64,000 nt of DNA from JBBIWA01 sp037439425. Lineage in GTDB: Bacteria; Acidobacteriota; Blastocatellia; RBC074. Below the pieces are notes generated by a model, which worked only from the letters and a program-made list of their open reading frames with translations, was not told the origin of the DNA and did no database searches. Positions 36,745-45,696 of the stretch are shown piece by piece; the first letter of the stretch is position 1; each line of letters opens with the position of its first letter. Made by a program: the position numbers and the translations under genes. The stretch spans positions 1 through 64,000 of the forward strand of contig JBBIWA010000012.1 in the NCBI GenBank assembly GCA_037439425.1, given 5' to 3'.

Positions 36745-37900
36745 CTACTTAGCGCGAGAAAGTCGCGGGCGGCAAAGGTCAATTAGTCTTCGCCGCACCT
36801 GCCCAACTGTATCCTCGCGCTTGTACCACGACCGGTGGAACTTGGGCATTTCGACCGGCAGCTTGCCGGTGGCGATCAGTTTCAACAACACCTGGACCGC
36901 GCACAGGAAGAGCATCCAACGACGCACCTCCTGTCCGCTGCGCCCTCGATAGTGCCCCAGGCTCAGCTATTTGACTTCATCCAGGTTGACCTCGATTTGA
37001 TAGCCTCCATCGTAAGCCTTCACGGCCTGGCACGGACGAAAGCTCAAGATTGGTCGTCAGCAAGTACCGGAGTTCGAACGGCAATCCGGGCACGGCAATA
37101 ATCGACGCGCGCTCGGTAAGCCCGTCTTGGTTTGCTCTGGCGCGAAGTAGACCACCTGATTACGCCGCGCCCGCCCGATGACGAACTGCTTAAGTTCATC
37201 CAGGCCGCGCAGCAATGAGCGACCGCAGGATGCCGCGATCAACAACGGCAGCAGTTCTTCACACCTTCAGGCAAGCGCAGATGCTTGGCTAACTCGACGG
37301 TCAATTCTGGAATTGTCCGCCCTTTGACGTAGAGCAGGGCACCGATCAAGAGACTGGCCCAACTTTTCGCTTTGCCGCTGGTCTACTCGTAAAGGTGGGC
37401 GGCGAAGAGATAGCAATGACCTTTGAGGTTCTTGGCGCGCGAGGGCGCTCTTCTTTGTGCGATGAAACCAACCGAGGCCGGCCACCTTGTTGGAGTGTGG
37501 TTTCTCGGGTCTGGGTTGAGTCAGCAATCCAGAAGAGCCGTTTGGGTAACTCGCTTGGATAGATGTAACTCGAGGTGACCTCGATCAATTTCGCCATAAA
37601 AGCTTGATGCGAGAGCTTATGGACGCAAAAAAGGTCGGAGAGTCGTTGCGGCTGGTAGTAAGCCAGGGCGAAGACGGAAGCGTGAACCGTACAGTGTTTG
37701 GCTTCGCCCAGCAGGACGCCGAGGAAGAGATATAGGAAGCTGACAAAGACCTCGCTCCGAAACAAAACGGAGAATTTGGCGATGTAAAGAATGATTTCTG
37801 ATGGTAAGCTTTCCGTAAGTGGCTTCCTTGTTGCGCTCTATCACGCATAAGGATGACCACTTTGGACGCGAGAAACAGGCTCCCTGCGCCGCTTACCGAG
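36745..37900 (-). pseudogene. DDE transposase remnant with several frameshifts
   Basis: Scattered frames on the minus strand read, in order, MFRSEVFVSFLYLFLGVLL, YYQPQRLSDLFCVHKLSHQA, RLFWIADSTQTR, GWFHRTKKS, LLIGALLYVKGRTIPELTVE, GHYRGRSGQEVRRWMLFLC and WYKREDTVGQVRRRLIDLCR. They form one continuous IS701/IS4-like transposase of about 390 residues interrupted by several stops and frame changes. It lies next to the IS4-like fragment, so two insertion sequences decayed here. Confidence 0.65.
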
Positions 37901-37942
37901 CCACATTAACTATCAAAAAACCGGGAACTACAGTTATCAAGG

Positions 37943-38980
37943 TTACCTATAAATCAGATTGAACAACTCGTTGGCTAAATCTTCGTCCAATTCTTTAAGA
38001 ATCTTGTATTCTTTTAATGCCGAGCTTTTATCACCGACCTGCAAATAAACCAAGCCCAGATTATAGTGCGCCTCGGCAAGATCAGGTTTGATGCGGATTG
38101 CCTGCTTGTATGCCTCTATCTCTTCTGTGTAGCGCCCGAGCTCGCCATTGCAATAGCCAATATAAAAAAAGGCATCAGCATTATTCGGGTCTTTCTCTAC
38201 AGCCTTTTCAAAATGAGAGAGGGCATTTTCATACTCCTCCCTCCAGAGGTAAGAAAGGCCGGCAAAGAATAATCCTTCTGCAGATGTAAGCCACTCACCT
38301 GAGATCTGCGATCGCCGTTCAGTAAGTGTTTTTCCTCTATCTAATTTTTTAAGTCTCGTTATCCTTTCTGAGGGAATGGCAAAGTTCAGGTTTTGTCCTT
38401 TAATTATTTGAAGAGTTGCCACTCCGATAACCTCGCCTTTCATATTGACTACAGGGCTTCCGCTTGAGCCTGGGGAGATAGGTGCAGTAATCTGAATGAT
38501 TTTTCCAAAATTTGGGATATCCCGAACAGCGGAAACAATACCATCAGAAACCGTGCGCTCAAGACCTAATGGATTACCGATTACGATAATGCGTTCACCG
38601 GTTTCTGGCAGACTACTGCTAACGAGTAAAGGCTTTACATTCTTATGAGGTATGTTTACAGAAACCTGTATTATATCTCCATCCTTATCCTCTGCTATGA
38701 TCTGGCCGATAGGGTACACTTTGCCATCCGTCGTTTTGACTTCAGCCTGTGCTGCATTAAGAAGCACATGCCGATTGGTGATGATATCTCCATCTTGACT
38801 GATGAAAAATCCGCTTCCCTGACCTGATAGGTTTCCTTTTTGGTCGTAGGTTAGAATGAGGACAGTGGATGGTTCCACTCTTTTGATAATCTCTGGTAAT
38901 GTTTCCTGGGCGATTAGTGGGCTGAAAGGAACAAGACACAGAATTAAGACACCTATCAAAGACAGCTCATGGTTTTTCAT
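37943..38980 (-). CDS. Trypsin-like (S1C) serine protease with C-terminal TPR repeats, secreted
   Basis: A 345-residue protein starting MKNHELSLIGVLILCLVPF at ATG 38980 after a G-rich site (GGGGGTGGG). The ORF's upstream 40 codons lack support. After the signal peptide comes an HtrA-like protease domain with catalytic His in ITNRHVLL, Asp in EDKDGDI and Ser in PGSSGSPVV. The usual PDZ domain is absent; instead there are two to three TPR units (ENALSHFEKAVEKDPNNADA, EEIEAYKQAIRIKPDLAEAH). Base composition is clearly more AT-rich than the neighbours and codons such as ATA, TTA and AAA are frequent, suggesting acquisition from elsewhere. Transposase remains lie on both sides. Confidence 0.85.
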   Translation of the reverse strand: MKNHELSLIGVLILCLVPFSPLIAQETLPEIIKRVEPSTVLILTYDQKGNLSGQGSGFFISQDGDIITNRHVLLNAAQAEVKTTDGKVYPIGQIIAEDKDGDIIQVSVNIPHKNVKPLLVSSSLPETGERIIVIGNPLGLERTVSDGIVSAVRDIPNFGKIIQITAPISPGSSGSPVVNMKGEVIGVATLQIIKGQNLNFAIPSERITRLKKLDRGKTLTERRSQISGEWLTSAEGLFFAGLSYLWREEYENALSHFEKAVEKDPNNADAFFYIGYCNGELGRYTEEIEAYKQAIRIKPDLAEAHYNLGLVYLQVGDKSSALKEYKILKELDEDLANELFNLIYR

Positions 38981-39200
38981 ATTTCCCACCCCCAATAAGT
39001 ATTGTCGCTTAACTTTCAACATCAGCGCGCAGCGCTCCCGCTGCAACACTACTTGGCCGGCATAGCTTGCCTTCCAACCGGATGAACGAGCAGGATGCAC
39101 GTTCTTAGCGTGCTGTTGTTGAACTAAGGCGCCAGCGCGCCAGATATTTTTCCTGTCAGAAAACTTGCTTCCTTTGAAGCAGTGGTTAATTTATTGAGAG

Positions 39201-39443
39201 TTACCAAAGTTGGTTTACAACCAGACCAGCATGATGAAAGAAACTGAGCAGCAACTCAGGTCGTCGTCGGAGACGGGCAAATCCATCATCGACGCGATAG
39301 CGGATTTCTACGCCCATCCGACTCACACCCAACTGCCGAGCGATCGCCGCTTGGGTCAGGCGTCCGGCTCTCAACAACCGCGCCCTTTCACGTCGGTGCT
39401 CTTCCAGTTGCTGGTGTGTGAGCACTCTTGGTTGCCAGGTCAT
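39201..39443 (-). pseudogene. IS630-like transposase N-terminal helix-turn-helix fragment
   Basis: The frame includes MTWQPRVLTHQQLEEHRRER, then LLRAGRLTQAAIARQLGVSR, a helix-turn-helix typical of IS630-family N-termini, and loses similarity after GVSRMGVE. It starts near 39443 and runs to 39201 but lacks the DDE catalytic domain, so it is a truncated relic. Confidence 0.6.
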
Positions 39444-39461
39444 GGCCATAGTGTAAATCAA

Positions 39462-40302
39462 TTTTCGTTTCTCTCAATAAAACACGAGATTATTCGAAAT
39501 GACTAAAAAATAAGAGAGGGAGGTAAAAACACTCGCTCGAGGCACTGGGTAGTATAACGAATCTTGTGTAGAAGTGAGGGGACTGTTATCCTTGCAGGTA
39601 ACTACACTAAACAAGGAGAAAGCCATAGCTCCCGAAGCAGATCATAAGGCTTTCGACAAAGGCAGTCAAGCCTTTTTCCAGGAAACCAGCTCTGAAGAAT
39701 CAGGTGACCAGAAGCCGTCGGCGGTATGGTTGCCAGAAAATCGCTTGGCAATGGAGTCACACTGGTCCTGAGGGGCCGAAGCGAGCGCAGCACTGATGTT
39801 CTTTGAAAATTAAGCAAAAGTACGATTCGACAACCTCACCGCAGCGCCGCACGATTCTAGGAGGTGTCGAACCGGATTTGAATCGGCAGGGCGCGCGCAT
39901 CGCCATGAATGACTCCTCAGCTAATCCCTGGGAGCGTACGCCATTAGTTTCTACACAAGTCAAGATGTGGTACCAGAGAGTCTATGGTCATAAAAGTTCC
40001 TGAACTCGAACCGCGCTTACAAGCGCGCTAGCGCAGACTGGTCAGACAAGATTTGAGCGCTGCCCAGAGGGTGGCCGCCCATGCGCGCCAGGATAAGGGT
40101 GAAAAGCTTGGGCCCAATCCCCTGAAGCGGCATTGGGGGATAGTTCAGGTCCTAGCTTCCTGCCCCGCTGATGAGGGGGGCTCACCAAGCCGAGAGGCTA
40201 GAGTTGGGCCATCCCCAACTGCCTTGGGGAGCTGCGAAAGAGTTGCAGCCTTCCAAATAGGCTGGGCTTGAGCCTTTGTCATCACCCAAGTTTTTGTATG
40301 CC
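39462..40302. other. Stretch without recognisable genes
   Basis: Short open frames only. A frame at 39574-39771 (NKEKAIAPEADHKAFDKGSQ) has no family I recognise. At 39900-39945 there is a fragment of the dispersed palindromic repeat (CATGAATGACTCCTCAGC, then CCCTGGGAGCGTACG). Confidence 0.45.
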
Positions 40303-40593
40303 GATGCCACGAGAGAAGTCTTGTGGAACCTCAGGCTGGTGGCTACAGGGAACTAGGCGAGCATTGAAGATGCCACGAGACAAGCCTTGTGGAGCTTCAC
40401 ATTGGTGGCTACAGGAAACTAGGCAAGCATTAAAGATGCCACTAGAGAAGTCTTGTGTAGTCCCACGCTGATGACTACGGTAGCCGACAACGTGAATCAC
40501 CACGAGGCAAGCTCGTGGCATCAGTAGCTCAGAAGCGCGCCTAGCTGACAACGTGAATCACCACGAGGCAAGCTCGTGGCATCGGTAGCTCAG
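40303..40593. repeat. Tandem hairpin repeat array
   Basis: Two 66-bp units (40303-40368, 40369-40434) and a decayed third (from 40435) share GATGCCACGAGA-AAG-CTTGTG. They are followed by two 47-bp units (40486-40532, 40547-40593; 61-bp period) differing at one base. All contain the same small hairpin, perfect in the last two as CCACGAGGCAAGCTCGTGG (7-bp stem, 5-nt loop). The second set is in inverted orientation relative to the first. This looks like REP-type element clustering. Confidence 0.75.
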
Positions 40594-40734
40594 TACCCTT
40601 GCAGCAAAAGTGCGTGATTAAGGGAGCGATTTGTGCATCGCAAAAATTTGCTGACAATGAGAGGTTGAAGATGATAGAGAATCGGCAGTGCCTCGACCTG
40701 GCCTCAGAAAGTATGGTGAGAAACCCTGGCAGAG

Positions 40735-41109
40735 GTTGACAAGATTCCGAGAATTGATCCCGCCGAAGTAGATTTATTGATCGAGAAATTGGAGCAAAAC
40801 CAACTGTCCGATCAGGAGAAGAAGGTCATCTCCTAGCTGTTGCGAACCCTGCTCTCTTTGGTCGGGATACTGCTGGAAAAGCAAAAGGATGATCTCGCCC
40901 CGGTGATTCGTATGGGTGACGCAGCGGCGGCCAATTGGAGCGGAAACAACGAGAGCGTCTTCAAGCTCCAAACTTGGACCTTCAAAACTGGAGCAGCAGT
41001 GTGGAAGAAAAGCGCCTGGCCATCTCGAGAGGCTGGGCGCGTAGTTGGTCAGGGATGGATTCGGATTGGGATTTGCGGTTTGCCTGTCACTGATCGAAGC
41101 GGGCTTTGA
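40735..41109 (+). pseudogene. Possible IS66-like transposase N-terminal remnant
   Basis: The plus frame reads VDKIPRIDPAEVDLLIEKLE, NQLSDQEKKVIS, a TAG at 40834-40836, then LLRTLLSLVGILLEKQKDDL. An acidic start followed by L-I-E-x-L-E and a leucine-rich coiled coil is how many IS66 TnpC transposases begin. The remainder to 41109 is not recognisable. The internal stop and missing catalytic domain mark it as dead. Confidence 0.4.
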
Positions 41110-41167
41110 GTTCAAGCTTGCCTGCGCGTTGCACGCAAGCAGGCAGTTCGTCAGGAATTTGATCCAT
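41087..41167 (-). CDS. Possible 26-codon small ORF
   Basis: ATG 41167 is preceded by GGAGGTATTCG, an excellent ribosome binding site, and encodes MDQIPDELPACVQRAGKLEL and six further residues. It lies antisense to the transposase remnant, just after an MNT gene on the same strand. No family is known to me, and it may be the start of a lost gene. Confidence 0.22.
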   Translation of the reverse strand: MDQIPDELPACVQRAGKLELKARFDQ

Positions 41168-41252
41168 CGAATACCTCCAAACAAAAGTAAGATCTGGCAT
41201 CGCTGGAAACGATAGAGGAAAGGGCAGTCACAAATCACGAACACTTGGCGAA

Positions 41253-41537
41253 TCAAGGTAGCGTATGCGGACCAATGTAAGGACTCAGGGCCTCAGGCGT
41301 GACCAATTCAACCCGCCGGCCAAATAACCCCTCTAGAAAGAGCGCAACTCCTGCAAAGTTGTCGAAGGTCTTGTGACCAGTTTCAAACTCCACCAAGATA
41401 TCAATGTCACTGTCGCCACTCGGTTGTCCACGGACGAAGGAACCAAAAAGACCCAGCCTTCTGACTCCCCAGCTTCTGATTTGGTCTTGATGCCTGCGGA
41501 TAAGAGAGAGAATCTGCTCCTTCGTCTGCACAGCCAT
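41253..41537 (-). CDS. MNT-type nucleotidyltransferase (MntA-like), probably truncated
   Basis: A 94-residue protein starting MAVQTKEQILSLIRRHQDQI at ATG 41537 after GAGG. The minimal nucleotidyltransferase fold is clear: LGLFGSFVRGQPSGDSDIDI gives the GSxxxGxxxxxSDxD motif, followed by LVEF and RRVELVTPEALSPYIG. Such proteins are usually antitoxins (MntA) that AMPylate a HEPN toxin encoded next door. Here no HEPN gene follows, and the C-terminus stops at PHTLP, a few residues short of family members I recall (typically ...ILREVxYV). It is probably an orphan from a broken MNT-HEPN module. Confidence 0.75.
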   Translation of the reverse strand: MAVQTKEQILSLIRRHQDQIRSWGVRRLGLFGSFVRGQPSGDSDIDILVEFETGHKTFDNFAGVALFLEGLFGRRVELVTPEALSPYIGPHTLP

Positions 41538-41741
41538 TCCGATTACCTCGCTCGATCTTCGCAATAGCGAATAGTACCGCCTGTGCCAACTTGCCCGCCC
41601 AATTAGACTGCCGAAGCGAAACAGGAAGCGAGTGATGCGTGCGATCAGGGCTTTGTCCCACGGTATATTGTCAAGTAACGTTTGCTCCGGTTTGGAGGCG
41701 CCGTGACATACTTGTTGCTATTCTCCGGGACTACCCATTAT

Positions 41742-42476
41742 TCACTCGCTTGCCAAAAGCTCAGCTAAATGCATCGTTCTGATGTGTGACCCGGCGCGAC
41801 TCAAGCCGCCTGCTATCTGCATCAGGCAACTGGAATCATTGGCGATGAGATAATCTGCGCCGCTGCGTTTGATGCGCTCGAGTTTTTCCTGCAAGATGGC
41901 ATTGGAGATCTCTCCGTACTTGACTGAGAAGGTTCCGCCAAATCCACAACACGTATCGGGCGCTTCCATCTCGATGAACTCGATGCCACGCACAGCGCGA
42001 ATGAGTCGCCTCGGCTCATCGGCGATGCGCAGCTCGCGGAGCAGATGGCAGGCATCGTGGTAAGTAACACGCCCTTCAAAGCGCGCGCCTACATCTTCAA
42101 GCTTCAATTCTCGGACGATGAATTCTGAAAACTCGCGCAGCCGCGAGCGCGTGCGATCAAGTCTGCTACGCCAGCCCTCATCATCCGGGCCGTGAAAGAG
42201 TTCGCCGTAGTAATTGCGCACCATGGCCGTACATGAACCCGATGGTGTGACGATGAAGTCAGCCGGGTCATTTTCAAAGACGGTGATGAAATGCTCGGCC
42301 ATCTTGCGCGCATCTGGCCGGTAACCGGTATTGAAGGCTGGTTGCCCGCAGCAGGTCTGAGCCGCATTGAAAGTCACTGTGACGCCCAATCGCCGCAGCG
42401 TCGCCACCATCGCTTCGCCGGCGTGCGGAAAGAGCTGGTCTACCAGACAGGTGATGAAGAGAGAAACGCGCATCAT
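41742..42476 (-). CDS. LutA/YkgE-like iron-sulfur oxidoreductase subunit
   Basis: A 244-residue protein of two CCG domains: CLVDQLFP with CCGQPAFNTG, and HDACHLLRELRI with DTCCGFGGTFSVKY. This is the LutA component of L-lactate dehydrogenase LutABC; relatives also occur in other oxidoreductases of hydroxy-acids. LutB and LutC are not present. Its ATG overlaps the xylulokinase stop (ATGA), so the two are translationally coupled, which suggests a role in sugar or sugar-acid metabolism rather than lactate. The second ATG at 42473 is an alternative start. Confidence 0.83.
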   Translation of the reverse strand: MMRVSLFITCLVDQLFPHAGEAMVATLRRLGVTVTFNAAQTCCGQPAFNTGYRPDARKMAEHFITVFENDPADFIVTPSGSCTAMVRNYYGELFHGPDDEGWRSRLDRTRSRLREFSEFIVRELKLEDVGARFEGRVTYHDACHLLRELRIADEPRRLIRAVRGIEFIEMEAPDTCCGFGGTFSVKYGEISNAILQEKLERIKRSGADYLIANDSSCLMQIAGGLSRAGSHIRTMHLAELLASE

Positions 42477-43996
42477 GAGATCAATTGGCGATGTTCACTA
42501 AATGCCCAAGCCAGATCCGCGACCAGCCTGTTGTGCAGCACTTGCATGCGCTCATAGAGTCGCACTCGTTCGGAATCAGGTCGGCAGCGCGTCGTTTCAT
42601 CCAATGCAATGAAGCGGTCGCAGAGTTCTTCGATTTTGATCATCTCGCCTTGCCAATGGCGGTAAGCCCAGATCGCTTGCAGTGCGGCGCCGAAAGCTGC
42701 GCCTTCTTCATTTTTGACACACACGACTTCAGCGTTGAAGACGTCGGCCAGGATCTGCCGCCACACGTGACTGCGCGCGCCGCCGCCTGTAGCGCGAATC
42801 TCGCGCGGCGTAATGCCTAGTTCGCGTAACCGCACCAGACCGTAGTTCAAGCCTAAGCTCGTCCCTTCCATCGCGGCACGCGCAAAATGTGCCACATCGA
42901 AGGTTTGCTGGCGCAGACCAAAATAGACTCCCGTCCCATCGGGTACGTTCGGCGTGCGTTCGCCCTCGAAGAAGGGAATCAGCATCAATCCATCATTGCC
43001 TGCGGGTGCGGATGCGGCTGCTTGGGATAGCTCTTCGTGCGAGAGTTTGAAGCGCGCGCGCACCATCTCGGTCGCGACCGTCACGTTCATAGTGCAAACG
43101 AGTGGCAGCCATCGGCCCGTTGAATCGCAAAAGGCCGCGACTTCGCCGCGCGGATCGATCACTGGCTTTTCGGAGCAGGCATAGATAGTGCCCGAAGTGC
43201 CAAGGCTGACTGTGACCACGCCTTCGCGCACATTGCCCGTCCCGATGGCTCCCATCATATTGTCGCCCCCACCTGCGCTGACGATGACCTCACTGCTGAG
43301 ACCCAATTCGTCGGCTACTTCGCGGCGGAGCGTGCCGGCGATTTCATCAGCAGCAATCAAGGGTGGGAAGAAATCAGCTAGGGCGGGATCAATCGCTGCC
43401 ATCGCCGTCTGGGACCATTGGCGATGCCGGACATCAAGCAGCGCTGTACCTGAAGCATCACCGCATTCCATCCTCTTGCTGCCGGTGAGCCAGAAATTGA
43501 TGTAATCGTGGGGCAGCAGCACGCTGCGCAACCGCATATAATTTTCAGGCTCGTGATTTTTGAGCCAGAGAATTTTGGGGGCGGTGAAACCAGCCGGAAC
43601 GCCGTTGCCGACAGCTTCTATGGTTTTTTCCAGCCCACCCAATTTCTCGATGATCTCTGCGCATTCAGCATGGGTGCTGGTATCGCACCAGAGTTTGGCC
43701 GGGCGAATGACTCGATCTTTTTCATCGAGCGCGACAAATCCATGTTGCTGAGCTGAGACTCCGATTCCGCGCACGCGACTGCGATCGATACCCGATTTTT
43801 CGAGCACCGCTTGGATCGTTGCCCGCGCAGCTGCAAGCCATTCTGCCGGGTGTTGCTCCTTGTGGCCAGCAGGCAGGCCAGCGATCAAATCGTAAGTTGC
43901 GCTGGCGCTAGCTAAGACTTCGCCGCTTTCACTATCGAGCAAGATAGTTTTGGTGCCTTGGGTGCCGCTATCAATGCCGATGAAGAATTCGTGCAT
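42473..43996 (-). CDS. xylB: Xylulokinase (FGGY family)
   Basis: A 507-residue sugar kinase that phosphorylates D-xylulose to D-xylulose-5-phosphate. The N-terminus FIGIDSGTQGTKTILLDSE is the ATPase motif. ISAQQHG-like GIGVSAQQHGFVALD, the active-site region LWCDTST, PHDYINFWLTG and MECGDASGTALLDVR, and the C-terminal ATGGGARSHVWRQILADVF support xylulokinase over glycerol or rhamnulose kinases. The start ATG follows ACAGGAG that belongs to a dispersed repeat. It overlaps the LutA-like gene downstream. No xylose isomerase is nearby. Confidence 0.9.
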   Translation of the reverse strand: MHEFFIGIDSGTQGTKTILLDSESGEVLASASATYDLIAGLPAGHKEQHPAEWLAAARATIQAVLEKSGIDRSRVRGIGVSAQQHGFVALDEKDRVIRPAKLWCDTSTHAECAEIIEKLGGLEKTIEAVGNGVPAGFTAPKILWLKNHEPENYMRLRSVLLPHDYINFWLTGSKRMECGDASGTALLDVRHRQWSQTAMAAIDPALADFFPPLIAADEIAGTLRREVADELGLSSEVIVSAGGGDNMMGAIGTGNVREGVVTVSLGTSGTIYACSEKPVIDPRGEVAAFCDSTGRWLPLVCTMNVTVATEMVRARFKLSHEELSQAAASAPAGNDGLMLIPFFEGERTPNVPDGTGVYFGLRQQTFDVAHFARAAMEGTSLGLNYGLVRLRELGITPREIRATGGGARSHVWRQILADVFNAEVVCVKNEEGAAFGAALQAIWAYRHWQGEMIKIEELCDRFIALDETTRCRPDSERVRLYERMQVLHNRLVADLAWAFSEHRQLIS

Positions 43997-44130
43997 TGTC
44001 TACTCCTGTGGAAAATCCTGGGTAGGCAAGCCTCCTGCCTGCCGGCAAACAGGCCGCGTGCAGGCCTATGTTAAGCTAACCGTTACCGCAGAGCGAGCAC
44101 GCTCGCAAGCGTGCCCACCCAGCTCCTCAT
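43997..44130 (-). repeat. Dispersed palindromic repeat, copy f, leader of xylB
   Basis: On the minus strand it includes GGCACGCTTGCGAGCGTGC, a diverged middle hairpin with CCTGC/GCAGG tracts, and the end CTACCCAGGATTTTCCACAG followed by GAGTAGACA and the xylB ATG. The AGGAG is the ribosome binding site of xylB. Confidence 0.75.
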
Positions 44131-44139
44131 TGTTTCTCC

Positions 44140-44757
44140 CGTATCGCTCAACAGCTCCGGAAAGCCGACGACATGATCGGAGTGCAGGTGTGTGTGGAAG
44201 ACTCCCTGCACATCCTGCCACCGCACCTTGAGCTGCGTCAAGCGTTGCAGAGCGCCGCGCCCGACGTCAAGTCTGAATGCAGACTTCAGAGCTGAGCGCG
44301 ATCTCGTTGAGCGTCGTAGCCATACCGCCTCGCGCCGGGTCGCGCAGACAGTGAATCGCGTCAACCGCGCCAAGCCGAGCCGCCTCATCGAGCAGGTCAG
44401 CGACCAGCGAATGGAGTGGCGCAGTGTCACTTTCGATCTCAGTCTCCAGATCAAGCTCTCCGCGCGCGATCATAATCGTCGTCCCGTGATCGCCAATCGT
44501 CCCGCTTACTATAAGCCTCATCGCCAGGTCGCGCGCGCGTCGTCGAGATGTTGACCGAATGTTCGATCACCGCCTACGCCCGATGTGTTGATGCAGATTT
44601 TGTCGGCGCTACCGCGCTGCACGACTTTGGTGTCGCCGGTGACGATCTCGACGCCGGCTTCACTGGCCGCGTCGCGCATCGAGCTGAGAATGCGTTTTCT
44701 CCAATGCATCGGAGAATCGGTGACCATTGCTCGCATGTGTGGTCTCTCCAGCCTCAC
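44140..44757 (-). pseudogene. Broken hypE joined to a metallo-beta-lactamase-fold fragment
   Basis: From 44757 the minus strand reads ILSSMRDAASEAGVEIVTGD, TKVVQRGSADKICINTSGVG, then after a frame change IVSGTIGDHGTTIMIARGEL, ESDTAPLHSLVADLL and LRDPARGGMATTLNEIALSS. These are the middle and C-terminal parts of HypE, which makes the CN ligands of NiFe hydrogenases. After about 44280 another frame gives DVGRGALQRLTQLKV and GVFHTHLHSDHVVGFPELL, the H-x-H-x-D-H zinc motif of a metallo-beta-lactamase-fold hydrolase. HypE's N-terminus and tail and most of the hydrolase are missing, so a deletion joined two genes. Confidence 0.75.
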
Positions 44758-44784
44758 CGGGAATGGGCTGCTGAGCTGATCAAT

Positions 44785-45072
44785 TCACTGCACCCCTCCA
44801 GGCTGAGCTAACAGCTTGCGCGCGGCCTGCTCATAAGCCGCTTTGAAAGCGGTGATCTCTTCCGGCGAGAACAACGACTCATTGAGCACCTCCGTACCGC
44901 TCTCACGGCAAAGCTCCACCGTCTTACGTAAGGTGGCGATGAATCTCAAACAAGGTTCGCAATCCTGCAAATGCTCGTCGAGGCATTCGCATAATTTCGC
45001 ATCGAGTTCGCCGTCAATGTATTCGGACAGGCGCTCGAAGATCTCCCTGCAACTCAACTGGTCACTTCTCAT
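44785..45072 (-). CDS. Anti-sigma factor with zinc-finger (zf-HC2) domain
   Basis: A 95-residue soluble protein: CREIFERLSEYIDGELDAKL then EHLQDCEPCLRFI, the H-x-x-x-C-x-x-C ZAS motif that binds ECF sigma factors. No membrane segment is present. The C-terminal half is helical and charged. It starts 12 bp after the sigma gene, behind GGAAGG, so both form one operon and the protein likely holds the sigma factor inactive, perhaps in a redox- or zinc-dependent way. Confidence 0.85.
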   Translation of the reverse strand: MRSDQLSCREIFERLSEYIDGELDAKLCECLDEHLQDCEPCLRFIATLRKTVELCRESGTEVLNESLFSPEEITAFKAAYEQAARKLLAQPGGVQ

Positions 45073-45084
45073 TTCCTTCCCCGT

Positions 45085-45696
45085 TCAATGATGAGTCGCG
45101 CTTTGCCGAGCAGTGAGGTGACGCTCCAGTTCCTGCCGAAGAAGAAGGCGAGCGCGATGCAGGCGAATCTTCACGTTCTGCTCAGAGATGTCCAGCACCT
45201 CCGCCACTTCTTTGGTTGAGAGCTGCTCCATATCGCGCAACACCAACACCAGACGATACTGCTGTGGCAATGAGAGCGTTGCCCGGCGCACAATCTCTTT
45301 GAGCTCATTCTTCAGCAACAGCTCGTCAGGCAAAGCTGACCAGTCAGCAATCTCTATCGGCGCTCCTTCACTACCCTTTCCCGGCATGAATTGATCGAGC
45401 GAGAGTTCCTGCTCCGGTTGATAGGCGCTTTTGCGCCGCATCATCAAACAGGCGTTCTTCGCCACTTTGTAGAGCCAGACATTAAGGGCTTTGGCGTCCT
45501 TAAACTCCAGGTTGGGAAGTGCCTTAAAAGCACTCAGCAAGGTCTCCTGCATGATATCTTTCGCATCCTCGACGTGCCCGCATACTTTCAATCCAAAGGT
45601 CAAAATTCGCTTCTCCACCAAAGCAAAAAAGCGCTCGAAAGCACCTGCTTCTCCAGCCTTCATCTTGTTCAGGGAGGCAATAAGCTCTGCTTCCAT
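45085..45696 (-). CDS. ECF RNA polymerase sigma factor
   Basis: A 203-residue sigma-70-family ECF factor. Region 2 is seen in DAKDIMQETLLSAFKALPNL and LNVWLYKVAKNACLMMRRKS, and region 4 in LPQQYRLVLVLRDMEQLSTK and VAEVLDISEQNVKIRLHRAR. An AAAGGATAC site lies before ATG 45696. It precedes its zinc-finger anti-sigma factor. It is divergent from the plus-strand small ORF at 45882. Target genes are unknown; the adjacent redox/efflux region is one possibility. Confidence 0.93.
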   Translation of the reverse strand: MEAELIASLNKMKAGEAGAFERFFALVEKRILTFGLKVCGHVEDAKDIMQETLLSAFKALPNLEFKDAKALNVWLYKVAKNACLMMRRKSAYQPEQELSLDQFMPGKGSEGAPIEIADWSALPDELLLKNELKEIVRRATLSLPQQYRLVLVLRDMEQLSTKEVAEVLDISEQNVKIRLHRARLLLRQELERHLTARQSATHH

